Assembly (NCBI RefSeq): GCF_024459955.1
Contig: NZ_JANFXK010000009.1
Span: 1 to 64,000 of the forward strand
DNA from: Anaerovorax odorimutans
GTDB taxonomy: Bacteria > Bacillota > Clostridia > Peptostreptococcales > Anaerovoracaceae
DNA length: 64,000 bases
Reading direction: 5' to 3'
Part shown: positions 8,728-16,996 of the stretch, one piece after another
Layout of the letters: every line of letters starts with the position of its first letter
How positions within the stretch are numbered: the first letter of the stretch is position 1
Notes under the pieces: generated by a model
What the model saw: only the letters and a program-made list of their open reading frames with translations
The model's database searches: none
What the model was told of the DNA's origin: nothing
Program-made: the position numbers and the translations under genes

Positions 8728-8827
8728 TAATCAAATCTGCCTAATATGTTTTTGATGTCCTAAAATTTCCTTTTTTTCAACGTTTCCTGCCTTTAATCAA
8801 ATTTAGCTAAATAGCCAAAACTGATTA
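8728..8827. promoter_or_regulatory. Shared enhancer region between two divergent sigma-54 promoters
   Basis: The 474-base gap 8524-8997 has no gene. Within it are two direct repeats, TCAAATCTGCCTAAT (8731-8745) and TCAAATTTAGCTAAA (8797-8811), related to the pair at 4021-4053. Both are preceded by TAA. The second contains a perfect 12-bp palindrome (8801-8812), and a wider dyad with TAATCA (8794-8799) and TGATTA (8822-8827) arms surrounds it. The copies are about 100-150 bp from both -24/-12 promoters, as expected for activator sites serving both directions. Confidence 0.55.
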
Positions 8828-8928
8828 ATCCTCCCTTTCCTGGCCGATTTCCCACACCTGGCCCTGCATCTGACCGCATCCAATCTTTCTGTTTTTTGTT
8901 TCAGAAAACTCTTTAACCCCTGCTTTTA

Positions 8929-8944
8929 TGGCACTGTTCTTGCT
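8929..8944 (+). promoter_or_regulatory. Sigma-54 promoter of the 3-hydroxyacyl-CoA dehydrogenase operon
   Basis: TGGCAC-TGTTC-TTGCT on the plus strand is a full consensus -24/-12 element, 53 bases before the first dehydrogenase start. Confidence 0.88.
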
Positions 8945-8997
8945 TCTTTATATATGAACAAACCATATTATTAAAAATTTACTAAGGAGGATAAAAA

Positions 8998-9900
8998 ATG
9001 TTGAATTTACCGCAAAACGTCACCATTGTCGGCTCTGGAACCCAGGGTTCCATGCTCGCCTTTCGAAGCGCTGCCTTCGGAAGAAAGGTCTGCCTTTACG
9101 ATCTCTCCGCCGACCAGCTTACCGGCGCCATGGAAAAAATTAAAGGGTGGTTCGGAGACTGGGTGGATCAGGGAAAGCTGTCCCCCGACACAGCAGCGGC
9201 AGCCTACCAATCCATGCGCACAGCTACCGATCTGGCGGATGCTTTGAAGGATTGCGACATTATCATAGAAAATGTCCCTGAAATCCTGACCTTAAAACAG
9301 TCCGTATGGAAAGAGCTGGATCAGGCCGCGCCGCCCCATACGCTCCTGACAACCAACAGCTCTTCCCTCAAGGCTTCGGACATCGGCGCTTTCATTGATC
9401 GAAAGGATAAGACCTTTAATATTAATTTTATGACCCCTACCACGGATGATCTGGTGGAAGTTATGTGGAATCAGTACACGTCCGAAGAGACGAAGGAAGC
9501 TGCCCTGGACTTCCTGACAGCGCAGGACAACGTCCCGATCATCACGCAGAAAGAGATCAAGGGATTCTCCCTCAACCGGGTTTGGCGAGCAATCAAGAAA
9601 GAAAGTCTCAAGCTGTGGGCAGAGGGATATATCACACCTGAGGATTTCGACCGGGCGTGGATTCTGGAATGGGGCACGCCTCACGGTCCCTTCGGCCTCA
9701 TGGATAAAGTGGGACTGGACATTGTCGAGCAGATTGAGCTGACCTATTACGATGAAAGTCAGGACCCCAATGATCGGCCGCCTCAGGCGCTGCGTGAAAT
9801 GATTGAAAAAGGCTGGCTGGGAGAAAAGACAGGTAGAGGCTTTTACGAATACCCCGATCCGGCATACAGCCGGCCCGGATGGTTAAAGGGAAGGAAATGA
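8998..9900 (+). CDS. 3-hydroxyacyl-CoA dehydrogenase family protein with altered active-site motif
   Basis: A 300-residue protein starting after AAGGAGG. It has an N-terminal NAD-binding Rossmann fold (IVGSGTQGSMLAFRSA, residues 9-24) and a C-terminal helical domain (GFSLNRVWRAIKKESLKLW; GPFGLMDKVGLDIVEQIE). The segment that in active family members reads HFFNP or HPxNP, with the catalytic histidine, reads NFMTP here, so the histidine appears to be asparagine. It may act on an unusual substrate, use other residues, or be a partner of the following gene. It is nine bases upstream of that paralogue and under a sigma-54 promoter. Confidence 0.85.
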   Translation: MLNLPQNVTIVGSGTQGSMLAFRSAAFGRKVCLYDLSADQLTGAMEKIKGWFGDWVDQGKLSPDTAAAAYQSMRTATDLADALKDCDIIIENVPEILTLKQSVWKELDQAAPPHTLLTTNSSSLKASDIGAFIDRKDKTFNINFMTPTTDDLVEVMWNQYTSEETKEAALDFLTAQDNVPIITQKEIKGFSLNRVWRAIKKESLKLWAEGYITPEDFDRAWILEWGTPHGPFGLMDKVGLDIVEQIELTYYDESQDPNDRPPQALREMIEKGWLGEKTGRGFYEYPDPAYSRPGWLKGRK

Positions 9901-9909
9901 GGTGAAAAC

Positions 9910-10857
9910 ATGCCAATGAAAAAAACGTTTAAAAAAGTCGCTGTCATCGGATGTGGTTTTATCGGCTACAGCTGGGGCGTGGTGTTCGCGAGAAACGGAC
10001 TGGAAACCTATATGTACAACCGTAAGTCTCCTACCTTGGACAGTGTAAAGGAACGGATGAAGCAGGCTCTGGAATTTCTCGCCGCGGAAGGTATGATTGA
10101 AGAGAAAGAAGTGGAGGAATCCCTTGCGCGGGTCCATACCACCGATTCTCTGGAAGAAGCGGTTTCTTCGGCTGATTATATTCAGGAATGTATGTGGGAA
10201 GATCTTCCTTTAAAACAGGACATCTTCGTTAAACTGACGGAATTGGCTCCTGCCGGCGTGGCCATCGGCTCCAGCTGTTCCGGCCTGAAAATATCCGATA
10301 TTTCCGCCAATGTAAAAAATCATCCTGAAAGATGTATCGTCGCCCATCCCACCAATCCGCCGCATTTGATTCCCTTTATGGAAATCTCCGGCGACAACGC
10401 TTCACAGGAAATCAAGGACCAGATCTTTGATTTTATGGAATCCATCGGCCAGAAACCGATTCAGTGCAAGGAGGTCTACGGCTATGTGCTCAACCGAATC
10501 CAGCTGTCCCTGATCCAGGAAGCCCTTTATCTGGTCAAGGAGGGAATCTGCAATGTGGAAGCAGTGGAACGGGCGCTGACGGACGGCCTGGGTCTGCGCT
10601 GGGCGTTTACCGGACCTTACGGCGTTGAAGAATTGAATTCAGCCAATCTCAGGGAAGGCCTGGAAAAATATAAAGATTATATGATTCAGTTCTTTACCCA
10701 GGAACAGCAAAAGGTCCACGACTACGATCAGGCCTTTATTGATGAATGCGTTTCAGGCTTTGCCCCGGTTATGGAGGGAAAGAGCCATGAAGAATACCTG
10801 CTGTGGCGCGATCAGATGGTGACAAGGGCACGTCTCTTGAAAGAAGCAGCCAAATAG
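9910..10857 (+). CDS. 3-hydroxyacyl-CoA dehydrogenase (HPxNPP subgroup)
   Basis: A 315-residue NAD-dependent dehydrogenase with Rossmann motif VIGCGFIGYSWGVVFARNG and an intact catalytic segment AHPTNPPHLIPFMEI. That HPxNPP pattern is shared with lambda-crystallin/L-gulonate and carnitine dehydrogenase relatives, so the substrate need not be a classical acyl-CoA. In this locus oxidation of the product of the crotonase step is the simplest role. It starts after GAGGTG; a second ATG six bases on is also possible. It is the last gene of its operon, followed by a strong terminator. Confidence 0.88.
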   Translation: MPMKKTFKKVAVIGCGFIGYSWGVVFARNGLETYMYNRKSPTLDSVKERMKQALEFLAAEGMIEEKEVEESLARVHTTDSLEEAVSSADYIQECMWEDLPLKQDIFVKLTELAPAGVAIGSSCSGLKISDISANVKNHPERCIVAHPTNPPHLIPFMEISGDNASQEIKDQIFDFMESIGQKPIQCKEVYGYVLNRIQLSLIQEALYLVKEGICNVEAVERALTDGLGLRWAFTGPYGVEELNSANLREGLEKYKDYMIQFFTQEQQKVHDYDQAFIDECVSGFAPVMEGKSHEEYLLWRDQMVTRARLLKEAAK

Positions 10858-10863
10858 CAAAAG

Positions 10864-10908
10864 AAAAAATGCCGTATCCGCCAACTGGCTATGGATACGG
10901 CATTTTTT
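10864..10908. terminator. Bidirectional terminator between convergent genes
   Basis: A perfect 16-bp stem (arms 10864-10879 and 10893-10908) carries A6 on the left and T6 on the right, so it can end transcription from either side. Confidence 0.93.
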
Positions 10909-10918
10909 ACGCGCCGGT

Positions 10919-11341
10919 TTAATGGTTTTCCTCATACATTGCCCTGCATAAGACTTCTTTACAGGACGGGCACTGGTCGATCAGTTTCACATTAATCCCC
11001 CGGTTGCTGCCCAGCTCAAGGCCGTTGCCGCAGTGGGGGCATCTCCAAATCGACTGGATTATGATCTTCGGAATCAGAATCATCAGCACCACCAGCAGCA
11101 GCATGGCTAAGGTGGCCAGCACCGAAGTCTCTGAGACTGCGGCAGCGGCGATAAAGGCCCCGCACATGGCCGCAACTCCTGCTATATTGATCCGTTTCAC
11201 TTTGCGGAACAGCTCTGCGTACTCGCTTTCCTTTTCAGCATCCAAAAGCTTTTTTCCCTGGAGAAACGCCCTTACGGTCAGTGCCGATACGAGGCAGGAT
11301 AATATGCATGCAAAAATAATTACTAATATCTGCGGATTCAT
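10919..11341 (-). CDS. Small membrane protein with C-terminal zinc ribbon
   Basis: A 140-residue protein not recognised as a named family. It has one N-terminal membrane helix (residues 5-26), a charged stretch (KKLLDAEKESEYAELFRKVKR), two further hydrophobic helices (about 52-95), and a C-terminal CPHCG...CPSC arrangement likely to bind one zinc ion. It lies alone between the shared terminator and the riboflavin transporter gene on the same strand. The function is unknown; the zinc ribbon would face the cytoplasm if the usual positive-inside rule holds. Confidence 0.75.
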   Translation of the reverse strand: MNPQILVIIFACILSCLVSALTVRAFLQGKKLLDAEKESEYAELFRKVKRINIAGVAAMCGAFIAAAAVSETSVLATLAMLLLVVLMILIPKIIIQSIWRCPHCGNGLELGSNRGINVKLIDQCPSCKEVLCRAMYEENH

Positions 11342-11420
11342 CGTTTTGATACCTTCCTTTCCTGCTGATTAAACGCATACTATATAATCAAGCAAGAATC
11401 GTACCATAGGGTGCATCCGG

Positions 11421-12623
11421 CTAAGCGTTACGGGCGTATTGTTCACACTTCTCTTCCCGGTCTTTTTTGTGATACCTGCCCACGATCGGCAGAATACACG
11501 CTGCGATGAGCAGTGCCAGCAAGCCGGCCACCAAAAACAGGGTCGTTCCCGCAAGCGCCGATACCAGCAGCGCTGACAGGAACTGACCGCCGAACATTGC
11601 CATCGTACAGAAGCTGATATTGGTTCCCTTGTTTTCCGGCGTGCTTTTATTCACCACCAGACTGTTGAAAAGCGGCGTAGAAAAGCCGAACCCGATGCCT
11701 GCAAAGAATACGGCGATCCAAAGCACAACAGCGTTTCCTGAAAGGAAGTACAGCAGAAACGCGATTCCATAAAAACAGAAGGCCGCAAACAGACATCCCT
11801 TTGGCTGGAACCGGCTGACAATCTTAGGCATGAATCCGGCGGCCAGAACTGCCACCAGATCCAGCGCCGCCAGATAGTAACCGGTAAAGGACGGACTGTA
11901 TCCCAGCTTTGTCTGCAAATGAATCGGCAGCGATACCATCAGTGTGAAAAACATCAGCATACCGAGAAAGGCGATTAAAAGCACCAGCGGCAGCGGTACG
12001 CCTTTTTCCGCAGGAGCGCTTCCCTCTTCCTCTGCCTGCGCCGCGGCCGCTGCCCGGCCGCACCTTGGAATAAAAATCAGCAGCAGGATCAGAGCCAGAA
12101 AGCCCAAACTATATATGTAAAATGGGCTGCGCCAGGAAACATCGGCCAAAACGCCGCTGATACTGAGAAAAATCACTCCGCCGAATTCCATGGACATGCC
12201 CTGCACAGCGATCACCTTCAGCTGCTTTTCCCCCTGGAAAAAGGTGGCGATCAGGGCGACGCTGGCATTCATAATGGCGGCAGTGGCAGCTCCTAAAAGA
12301 AAACGGTCGATAAAAATGGCGGCTGCGTTTGGCATATATGCGCCGCACACACCAAACAGGCCGTAAAAAAGCAGGCCAAACAGCGCCACCCAGTAAGGCC
12401 CTTTTTTGTCAATGAGCCTCCCAAAGAGAATCGCCGTGGCAACCACGCCCAGAGCCGGCGCTGTTACCAGCCAGGAAGCGTAATTCCCCAGCCCATATAC
12501 CTTGCCCAGTTCCGGCAGAGCCGGCGTAATGGCATTCCCCACCATCACCGTCAGGCTGCTGATGAGCATGATGGCCGCGATCCCCATATTCCCTATGTTT
12601 TTCTGCAATCGTTCTTGTGTCAT
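11421..12623 (-). CDS. ribZ: MFS riboflavin transporter (RibZ-type), FMN-riboswitch controlled
   Basis: A 400-residue major facilitator with about twelve helices and the loop 2-3 motif FGRLIDKKGPYWV. The start at 12623 (MTQERLQK) follows AAGGAGGAG; the longer frame upstream merely reads through the riboswitch. MFS proteins under FMN riboswitches in Clostridia (RibZ, described in Clostridioides difficile) import riboflavin, and that control is the main evidence for function here, since the sequence alone would allow many drug or metabolite substrates. The loop near residue 200 is rich in alanine and glutamate. Confidence 0.85.
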   Translation of the reverse strand: MTQERLQKNIGNMGIAAIMLISSLTVMVGNAITPALPELGKVYGLGNYASWLVTAPALGVVATAILFGRLIDKKGPYWVALFGLLFYGLFGVCGAYMPNAAAIFIDRFLLGAATAAIMNASVALIATFFQGEKQLKVIAVQGMSMEFGGVIFLSISGVLADVSWRSPFYIYSLGFLALILLLIFIPRCGRAAAAAQAEEEGSAPAEKGVPLPLVLLIAFLGMLMFFTLMVSLPIHLQTKLGYSPSFTGYYLAALDLVAVLAAGFMPKIVSRFQPKGCLFAAFCFYGIAFLLYFLSGNAVVLWIAVFFAGIGFGFSTPLFNSLVVNKSTPENKGTNISFCTMAMFGGQFLSALLVSALAGTTLFLVAGLLALLIAACILPIVGRYHKKDREEKCEQYARNA

Positions 12624-12641
12624 AACTCCTCCTTGCACAAC

Positions 12642-12664
12642 AAAAAAGACATCTTTCCGATGCC
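12642..12664 (-). terminator. Expression-platform terminator of the FMN riboswitch
   Basis: The minus strand reads GGCATC-GGAAA-GATGTC followed by T6. The stretch GATGCT (12702-12707) just downstream of the aptamer can pair with GGCATC as an antiterminator, so FMN binding should favour termination before ribZ. Confidence 0.8.
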
Positions 12665-12715
12665 TTGCTTTTATTCCTCCTAAAAATGAGTACCAAAAGA
12701 AAGCATCTTTTCTGC

Positions 12716-12817
12716 TTTCTTCTCTCATCCAGACTTTACTGTCGGCTCCGGGATTTAACCGAATTGGCTTGCGCTCGCGGGCTGTACCGCCGGTAGAGAT
12801 CACTCTTCTAGAAGAAA
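12716..12817 (-). ncRNA. FMN riboswitch aptamer (RFN element)
   Basis: The minus strand carries the conserved RFN core: CTACCGGCGGT, AGCCCGCGAGCG, AATTCGGTTAAATCCCGGAGC, then CGACAGTAAAGTCTGGATGAGAG, all slight variants of the consensus. The closing helix P1 pairs TTTCTTCT (12810-12817) with AGAAGAAA (12716-12723). It lies in the leader of the riboflavin transporter and is followed by a terminator hairpin. Confidence 0.95.
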
Positions 12818-12842
12818 TTGTCCACTATTTATTTTCGTCCTT

Positions 12843-12872
12843 ATCATAGCAAAAACCGCTGGTTCTTGTCAA
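12843..12872 (-). promoter_or_regulatory. Sigma-70-type promoter driving the FMN riboswitch and ribZ
   Basis: TTGACA (12867-12872) and TATGAT (12843-12848), spacer 18, on the minus strand, about 25 bases before the aptamer. A GC-rich inverted repeat at 12878-12921 lies between this promoter and the end of the upstream gene, but it has no T-run on the minus strand. Confidence 0.8.
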
Positions 12873-12923
12873 TATGGTTTTGCGGGCAGCCGGAAAATAG
12901 ATTTCCTGGCCGCCCGCAAAAAT

Positions 12924-14336
12924 TCAAATGATTCTTTCCAAACCTTCTTTGCTGTATTCCCCTTTCTCATCCCTGTCTTTGAGAGCTTTCTGCACCAGCT
13001 CGTATCTGGCCTTTGTCACTGGAAACAGGTACATCATTGCCGCGCCCAGCAGGAAGCCGACAGCCGGAAGCACAGTGAGCAGCAGCCCGATTCCGGAAAG
13101 AGCGCTCTGGCTCTGCACGGCCGCATTGCCGTCAAATCCGGACAGATCCAGAATCCACCCTGTTATCAACATGCCCAGAGAGGTTCCGATCTGCTGAAAT
13201 ACAGACTGCAGAGAAGAAAGAGTTCCCTCGCTTCTTTTCTTATATTTCAGTTCCACAATCTCAGTCAGGTCATAGATAATCGCAGACATCAGCTGCCAGT
13301 AGCCGGCACCTCCGATCGTATAGACAGCAGCCAGTACCAGGAGCATCAGCTGGCTGTGGATTCCGATAACACGGAAAAGAATCATCAGAATCGAGGAAAG
13401 GACCAGTGCGATGATATAAGCGTCGCGTTTGCCCCTTTTAATGGCCAGCTTGTTAATCAGCGGCGCAAAGATAATTACCGCAACGCAAAGGACCAGAAAA
13501 ATCGTTGAGGTATAGCTTTCCGGCAGTCCCAGATTATAAGTAATAAAATAAGCCACACTCCCATTAAAAATCGTATATCCGATAATGGAACAAATAATGG
13601 ACAGAATTAAGAATTTACAGGGCTTTACTCTTACCACTTCAAAATAATCGCTGAAAATGTTTTTCCGTTCCGCCCTTTTTTCCGGCGGTATCACCAGCTC
13701 CTTGCCTTTTGTCTGTCTGAGCATGAAACCAATGGTCAGTACGGCAAATACGCCGCTGATAACTGCTGTATAGGTCCAGGCGGAGGAATTGCTCTTGCCC
13801 AGTCCTACGAAGATACCTACAATAAGAAGAGGAAACACCATCCCAAAATAATTGCCTACGGAGTTACAGGTTACTGTATAGGTACGAATTCGCGTCCGGT
13901 CATCGTAATCGCTGGTTATTTCTGCTCCCAGAGCAGTATAAGGTACATAAAACATGGAGTATGCCAGCCAGAATACTACGGCGAAAATTGCATAGTACCA
14001 GACTTTTCCATTGTCGCTGAGCCCTATATTGGTGAACATCGCTACAAAAGCGATCAGCAGAAACGGCAGTCCCGCCGCAATGTAAGGGCGTCTGCGCCCA
14101 GTCTTGCACCTGCTGTTATCGGAAAAATATCCGATAAAGATCGTGAAAAACGCGCTGGCAAACAGCGCCAGAGAAGAAATCGTTCCGGCCTTTCCCGGAT
14201 CGACTCCTGCTACAGTAGTCAGGAAAAACAGGAAATAGATGCCCACGAAGTTGTAAACCGCACCATCTCCGGCCGTGGCCACTCCGTAGCCCAGTTTTTC
14301 TTTAAAGGTTAATTTTTCTGTTCTCCCATTCATCAT
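12924..14336 (-). CDS. GPH-family (MelB-like) cation symporter
   Basis: A 470-residue transporter of the glycoside-pentoside-hexuronide:cation symporter family, with about twelve helices. The N-terminus GYGVATAGDGAVYNFV carries the aspartate region used for cation coupling in MelB, and the first cytoplasmic loop SDNSRCKTGRRRPYI is the family signature. It overlaps the upstream amidohydrolase gene by 4 bases (ATGA), so the two are translationally coupled, and the transporter probably imports the substrate of that hydrolase. The substrate is not known and need not be a sugar. Confidence 0.88.
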   Translation of the reverse strand: MMNGRTEKLTFKEKLGYGVATAGDGAVYNFVGIYFLFFLTTVAGVDPGKAGTISSLALFASAFFTIFIGYFSDNSRCKTGRRRPYIAAGLPFLLIAFVAMFTNIGLSDNGKVWYYAIFAVVFWLAYSMFYVPYTALGAEITSDYDDRTRIRTYTVTCNSVGNYFGMVFPLLIVGIFVGLGKSNSSAWTYTAVISGVFAVLTIGFMLRQTKGKELVIPPEKRAERKNIFSDYFEVVRVKPCKFLILSIICSIIGYTIFNGSVAYFITYNLGLPESYTSTIFLVLCVAVIIFAPLINKLAIKRGKRDAYIIALVLSSILMILFRVIGIHSQLMLLVLAAVYTIGGAGYWQLMSAIIYDLTEIVELKYKKRSEGTLSSLQSVFQQIGTSLGMLITGWILDLSGFDGNAAVQSQSALSGIGLLLTVLPAVGFLLGAAMMYLFPVTKARYELVQKALKDRDEKGEYSKEGLERII

Positions 14337-15958
14337 ATCTCTCCTTCGTACACGACTTTACCGTCCATCATCGTCAGCAGCGGCCGCACCTTAAGATAAT
14401 CCTGCAGCTCCATACCGAAAAGATTACTGTCCAAAACGACGAGGTCGGCAAGCTTGCCTTCTTCCAAGGTGCCCAATTCCTGTTCCCTGCCCAGAGATTC
14501 GGCGCTGCCCTTTGTATAAGCCAGCAGTGCGTCCGTTAAAGAAATCCGTTCCTGAGGGTTGACACCGGTAGGCGTTCCGTCAGTCAGACATCTTGTCACT
14601 GCCGCATGGATACCGATCATTGGATTCATCTCATAGACCGGGTAATCGGAACCGAAGCACAGCGGAGCGCCGGACTTCAAAAGACTTGCCGTCGGCCACT
14701 CATATCTCGCCCGCTCTTTGCCGATGCGTTCCACCTTCTCATTCATATCCAGAGGCAGATGGGTGGGCTGAATAGAAGCAAACGCTCCCAGCTGCGCAAA
14801 CCGGGGAATATCCAGAGGGTTCACGCTCTCGCAATGCTCCACGCAATTTTTTAAAACGGACAGATCATTTGTTTTCCCCGATTCTTCTATGGCGTCTAAA
14901 GCAATTCTTACTGCTCCGTCTCCGATGGAATGAAGCCGAACGCCCCACCCTTCTTTGTTGGCGGCAGTAATCAGCTCCTTATACTTCTCAGGCGGATAAT
15001 TGGAAAAGCCTTTCTCCCCCGGACGGTCAGCATAATCTTCCAGCAGGCAGCCGCTGTACAGCGAGGTGGTTCCGTCAACAAACTGTTTCAGCCCGGAAAA
15101 CTTCAGATCATCAAACTGATATTTCTCCCGGATTGCCCTGGCAACATGAAAGTCCGTGCTTTCCCCCAGGCTGGGATACAGGTGGATTCTTGCAGTCAGG
15201 CGCCCTTCTTCCCTGGCATCCAGAAGTTTACCATACAGCTCCGGTTCTTCGTTCAGCCGCGGAGAAGCCGACAGGTCACCCACGGAAGTGATCCCGCATC
15301 CTGCAATATAGCCCAGCATCCGATCCCGTACAGCTGGCCAATCGTCGTCAGCCACAGCAAAGGCCCTGTCCATGACAAAGCTCAGAGCGTCCACCTCATA
15401 CAGCAAACCCGTGAGCCGCCCGTTTTCATCTTTTCCAAAGGAACCAAAGCTCAGCTTCTGGTCTTCGCGGATGCCGCATACTTCCATGGCCTTTGTGTTC
15501 AGCCAGCAGGTGTGGCCGTCCACACAGAAGAGATACAAAGGAATATCGGGAAACTGCGCGTCTAAAGAATCCCTGCTGGGCGGCGTCGGGTCATCCCAGT
15601 TGACTAAAAACCAACCCCATCCCAAAACATGGTCGATATTGGGATTTTCCGCCAAATGTTCTCTTATCAATTCTATGCACGCTTCCTCACTTTTTGCCGG
15701 CGCCAGATCCACATAATGCTTGCTTTTGAAAGCGCTCCCCAAGCCAAAATGAATGTGGGAATCAATGAATCCCGCCATTACCAACTGATCTCCATATTGA
15801 TATTGTTTCGTTTCCCTGCCGACCAGTCCCTCGGGAACCGCTCCCTTTCCTACCGCCTGAATCCGGTTTTCCTTAACCGCTACCCAGCCATTGAAGGGTT
15901 CTCTTTCCGTCCCTGTGAAAACCGCCCTGCTCTCAATCAATATATCTGCACAAATCAT
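14333..15958 (-). CDS. Amidohydrolase family 3 protein (YtcJ-like)
   Basis: A 541-residue metal-dependent hydrolase of the YtcJ group. It has an N-terminal beta-sandwich part, the metal-binding GFIDSHIHFG (near residue 63), later histidines in VRLHSIGDGA and CVEHCE, and the aspartate region LCFGSDYPVYEM near the C-terminus. The start follows GAGGAGG. Family members hydrolyse amide or cyclic C-N bonds and are mostly uncharacterised. It forms a two-gene operon with the GPH symporter and is divergent from the LuxR-type regulator, which may control it. No signal peptide is seen, so it is cytoplasmic. Confidence 0.88.
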   Translation of the reverse strand: MICADILIESRAVFTGTEREPFNGWVAVKENRIQAVGKGAVPEGLVGRETKQYQYGDQLVMAGFIDSHIHFGLGSAFKSKHYVDLAPAKSEEACIELIREHLAENPNIDHVLGWGWFLVNWDDPTPPSRDSLDAQFPDIPLYLFCVDGHTCWLNTKAMEVCGIREDQKLSFGSFGKDENGRLTGLLYEVDALSFVMDRAFAVADDDWPAVRDRMLGYIAGCGITSVGDLSASPRLNEEPELYGKLLDAREEGRLTARIHLYPSLGESTDFHVARAIREKYQFDDLKFSGLKQFVDGTTSLYSGCLLEDYADRPGEKGFSNYPPEKYKELITAANKEGWGVRLHSIGDGAVRIALDAIEESGKTNDLSVLKNCVEHCESVNPLDIPRFAQLGAFASIQPTHLPLDMNEKVERIGKERARYEWPTASLLKSGAPLCFGSDYPVYEMNPMIGIHAAVTRCLTDGTPTGVNPQERISLTDALLAYTKGSAESLGREQELGTLEEGKLADLVVLDSNLFGMELQDYLKVRPLLTMMDGKVVYEGEI

Positions 15959-16137
15959 TTAATTGCCTCCTCACTTATCTAACTAAGACGCGCCCATATT
16001 ATTTTTCAGAAATTTCATGTTTTTAAGTATAGCCGCTTTACTGTTTTCATACTATTCCCTCTTTTTCCTATTTTTCTGTGTTAAAGGGACTGCTTTTCTA
16101 GTATACTGGTAAAAAAGTACTATGAATTGGGAGGTTA

Positions 16138-16887
16138 ATGCCTATGCATACGCTGAGCACCAATAACTGGATTCAGCTGACAGATCTGATTTACAAAATA
16201 AACAGTATTGAAGATATACGGAATATGCAGGATACGTTTTTAAAGGATCTTCGCACTATGATTCCCTTTGATATCGCCACCTTTTACCTGCCGTCCGATT
16301 TTACTGAGCCTTCCGTTCCCGCAGGGCTGGACGTGCCTCCGGAAGCGATCCCGGCTTATCTGAAAAATATGGACGAGGACTATACCAGGTGGATTTTTTC
16401 TCTGTCCAGAAGCATGGTATGCCGTGAAAGCGATTTGTGGAGCGACGAGGAAAGAAAAAAGACAAAATATTACCAGGAGGTCTACAAGCCTTATAACGTC
16501 CATTTTGCAATTATAACCGGTATGGTATTTGAAAATGAGTTCGTCGGCTGCTGCTGCCTGTATCGGACTCTTCACAGCGGTGATTTCAGCGACCGCGAAA
16601 TGTTCATTCTGGACGTACTCAAGGACCATTTAGCACTGTCCCTGTCCAGAAGACTGCTGCCCATGCCGCAGGCATCCTCCCGGGCAGACAGCTTTTTAAA
16701 GGAGATTGGCCTTACTAAGAAGGAAAATGAAGTCTTCAACCTGCTGCTCCAGGGGCTTTCCACAGAAGAGATCAGCCAAAAGCTTTACATAAGCCCCAAC
16801 ACGCTGAAGAATCATTTCCAGAGTATCTATGCCAAGGCCGGAGTAAAGAACAAATTTCAATTGCTGAAAAAGGCCCGCCTGTTCTAA
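16138..16887 (+). CDS. LuxR-family transcriptional regulator
   Basis: A 249-residue regulator. The N-terminal two thirds resemble a GAF-like sensor (VCRESDLW..., NVHFAIITGMVFENEFVGCCCLYR), and the C-terminal LuxR helix-turn-helix is clear: LTKKENEVFNLLLQGLSTEE followed by SQKLYISPNTLKNH. The start after GGGAGG can be 16138 or the ATG two codons later. It faces away from the amidohydrolase/symporter operon across a 179-base gap and is its likely regulator. The gap shows no convincing operator. Confidence 0.88.
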   Translation: MPMHTLSTNNWIQLTDLIYKINSIEDIRNMQDTFLKDLRTMIPFDIATFYLPSDFTEPSVPAGLDVPPEAIPAYLKNMDEDYTRWIFSLSRSMVCRESDLWSDEERKKTKYYQEVYKPYNVHFAIITGMVFENEFVGCCCLYRTLHSGDFSDREMFILDVLKDHLALSLSRRLLPMPQASSRADSFLKEIGLTKKENEVFNLLLQGLSTEEISQKLYISPNTLKNHFQSIYAKAGVKNKFQLLKKARLF

Positions 16888-16903
16888 GCTTATTAGTAAA
16901 ACA

Positions 16904-16949
16904 AAAGTTACCCATATTCCCTTGTTTTCAAGAGAATGTGGGTAACTTT
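16904..16949. terminator. Bidirectional terminator between convergent genes
   Basis: Sixteen-base arms (16904-16919 and 16934-16949) pair with one non-Watson-Crick position around a 14-base loop. A residues lead and T residues follow the stem. Confidence 0.8.
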
Positions 16950-16996
16950 GCAATGGTTTTCACAGTTCATTTCTTTAAATATTATATACCCTGCCT

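Noticed and set aside
12624-12803. An N-terminal extension of the riboflavin transporter
   Set aside because: The extra 60 codons are the riboswitch and terminator sequence; a strong ribosome binding site precedes 12623.
12878-12921. The GC-rich inverted repeat after the GPH symporter gene as a rho-independent terminator
   Set aside because: The stem is good, but the minus strand continues with AAAACC instead of a T-run. It may only protect the 3' end.
16080-16137. A promoter and operator for the LuxR-type gene (TATACT near 16100 and AGTA repeats)
   Set aside because: No acceptable -35 box at proper spacing, and the repeats are too short to support a site.
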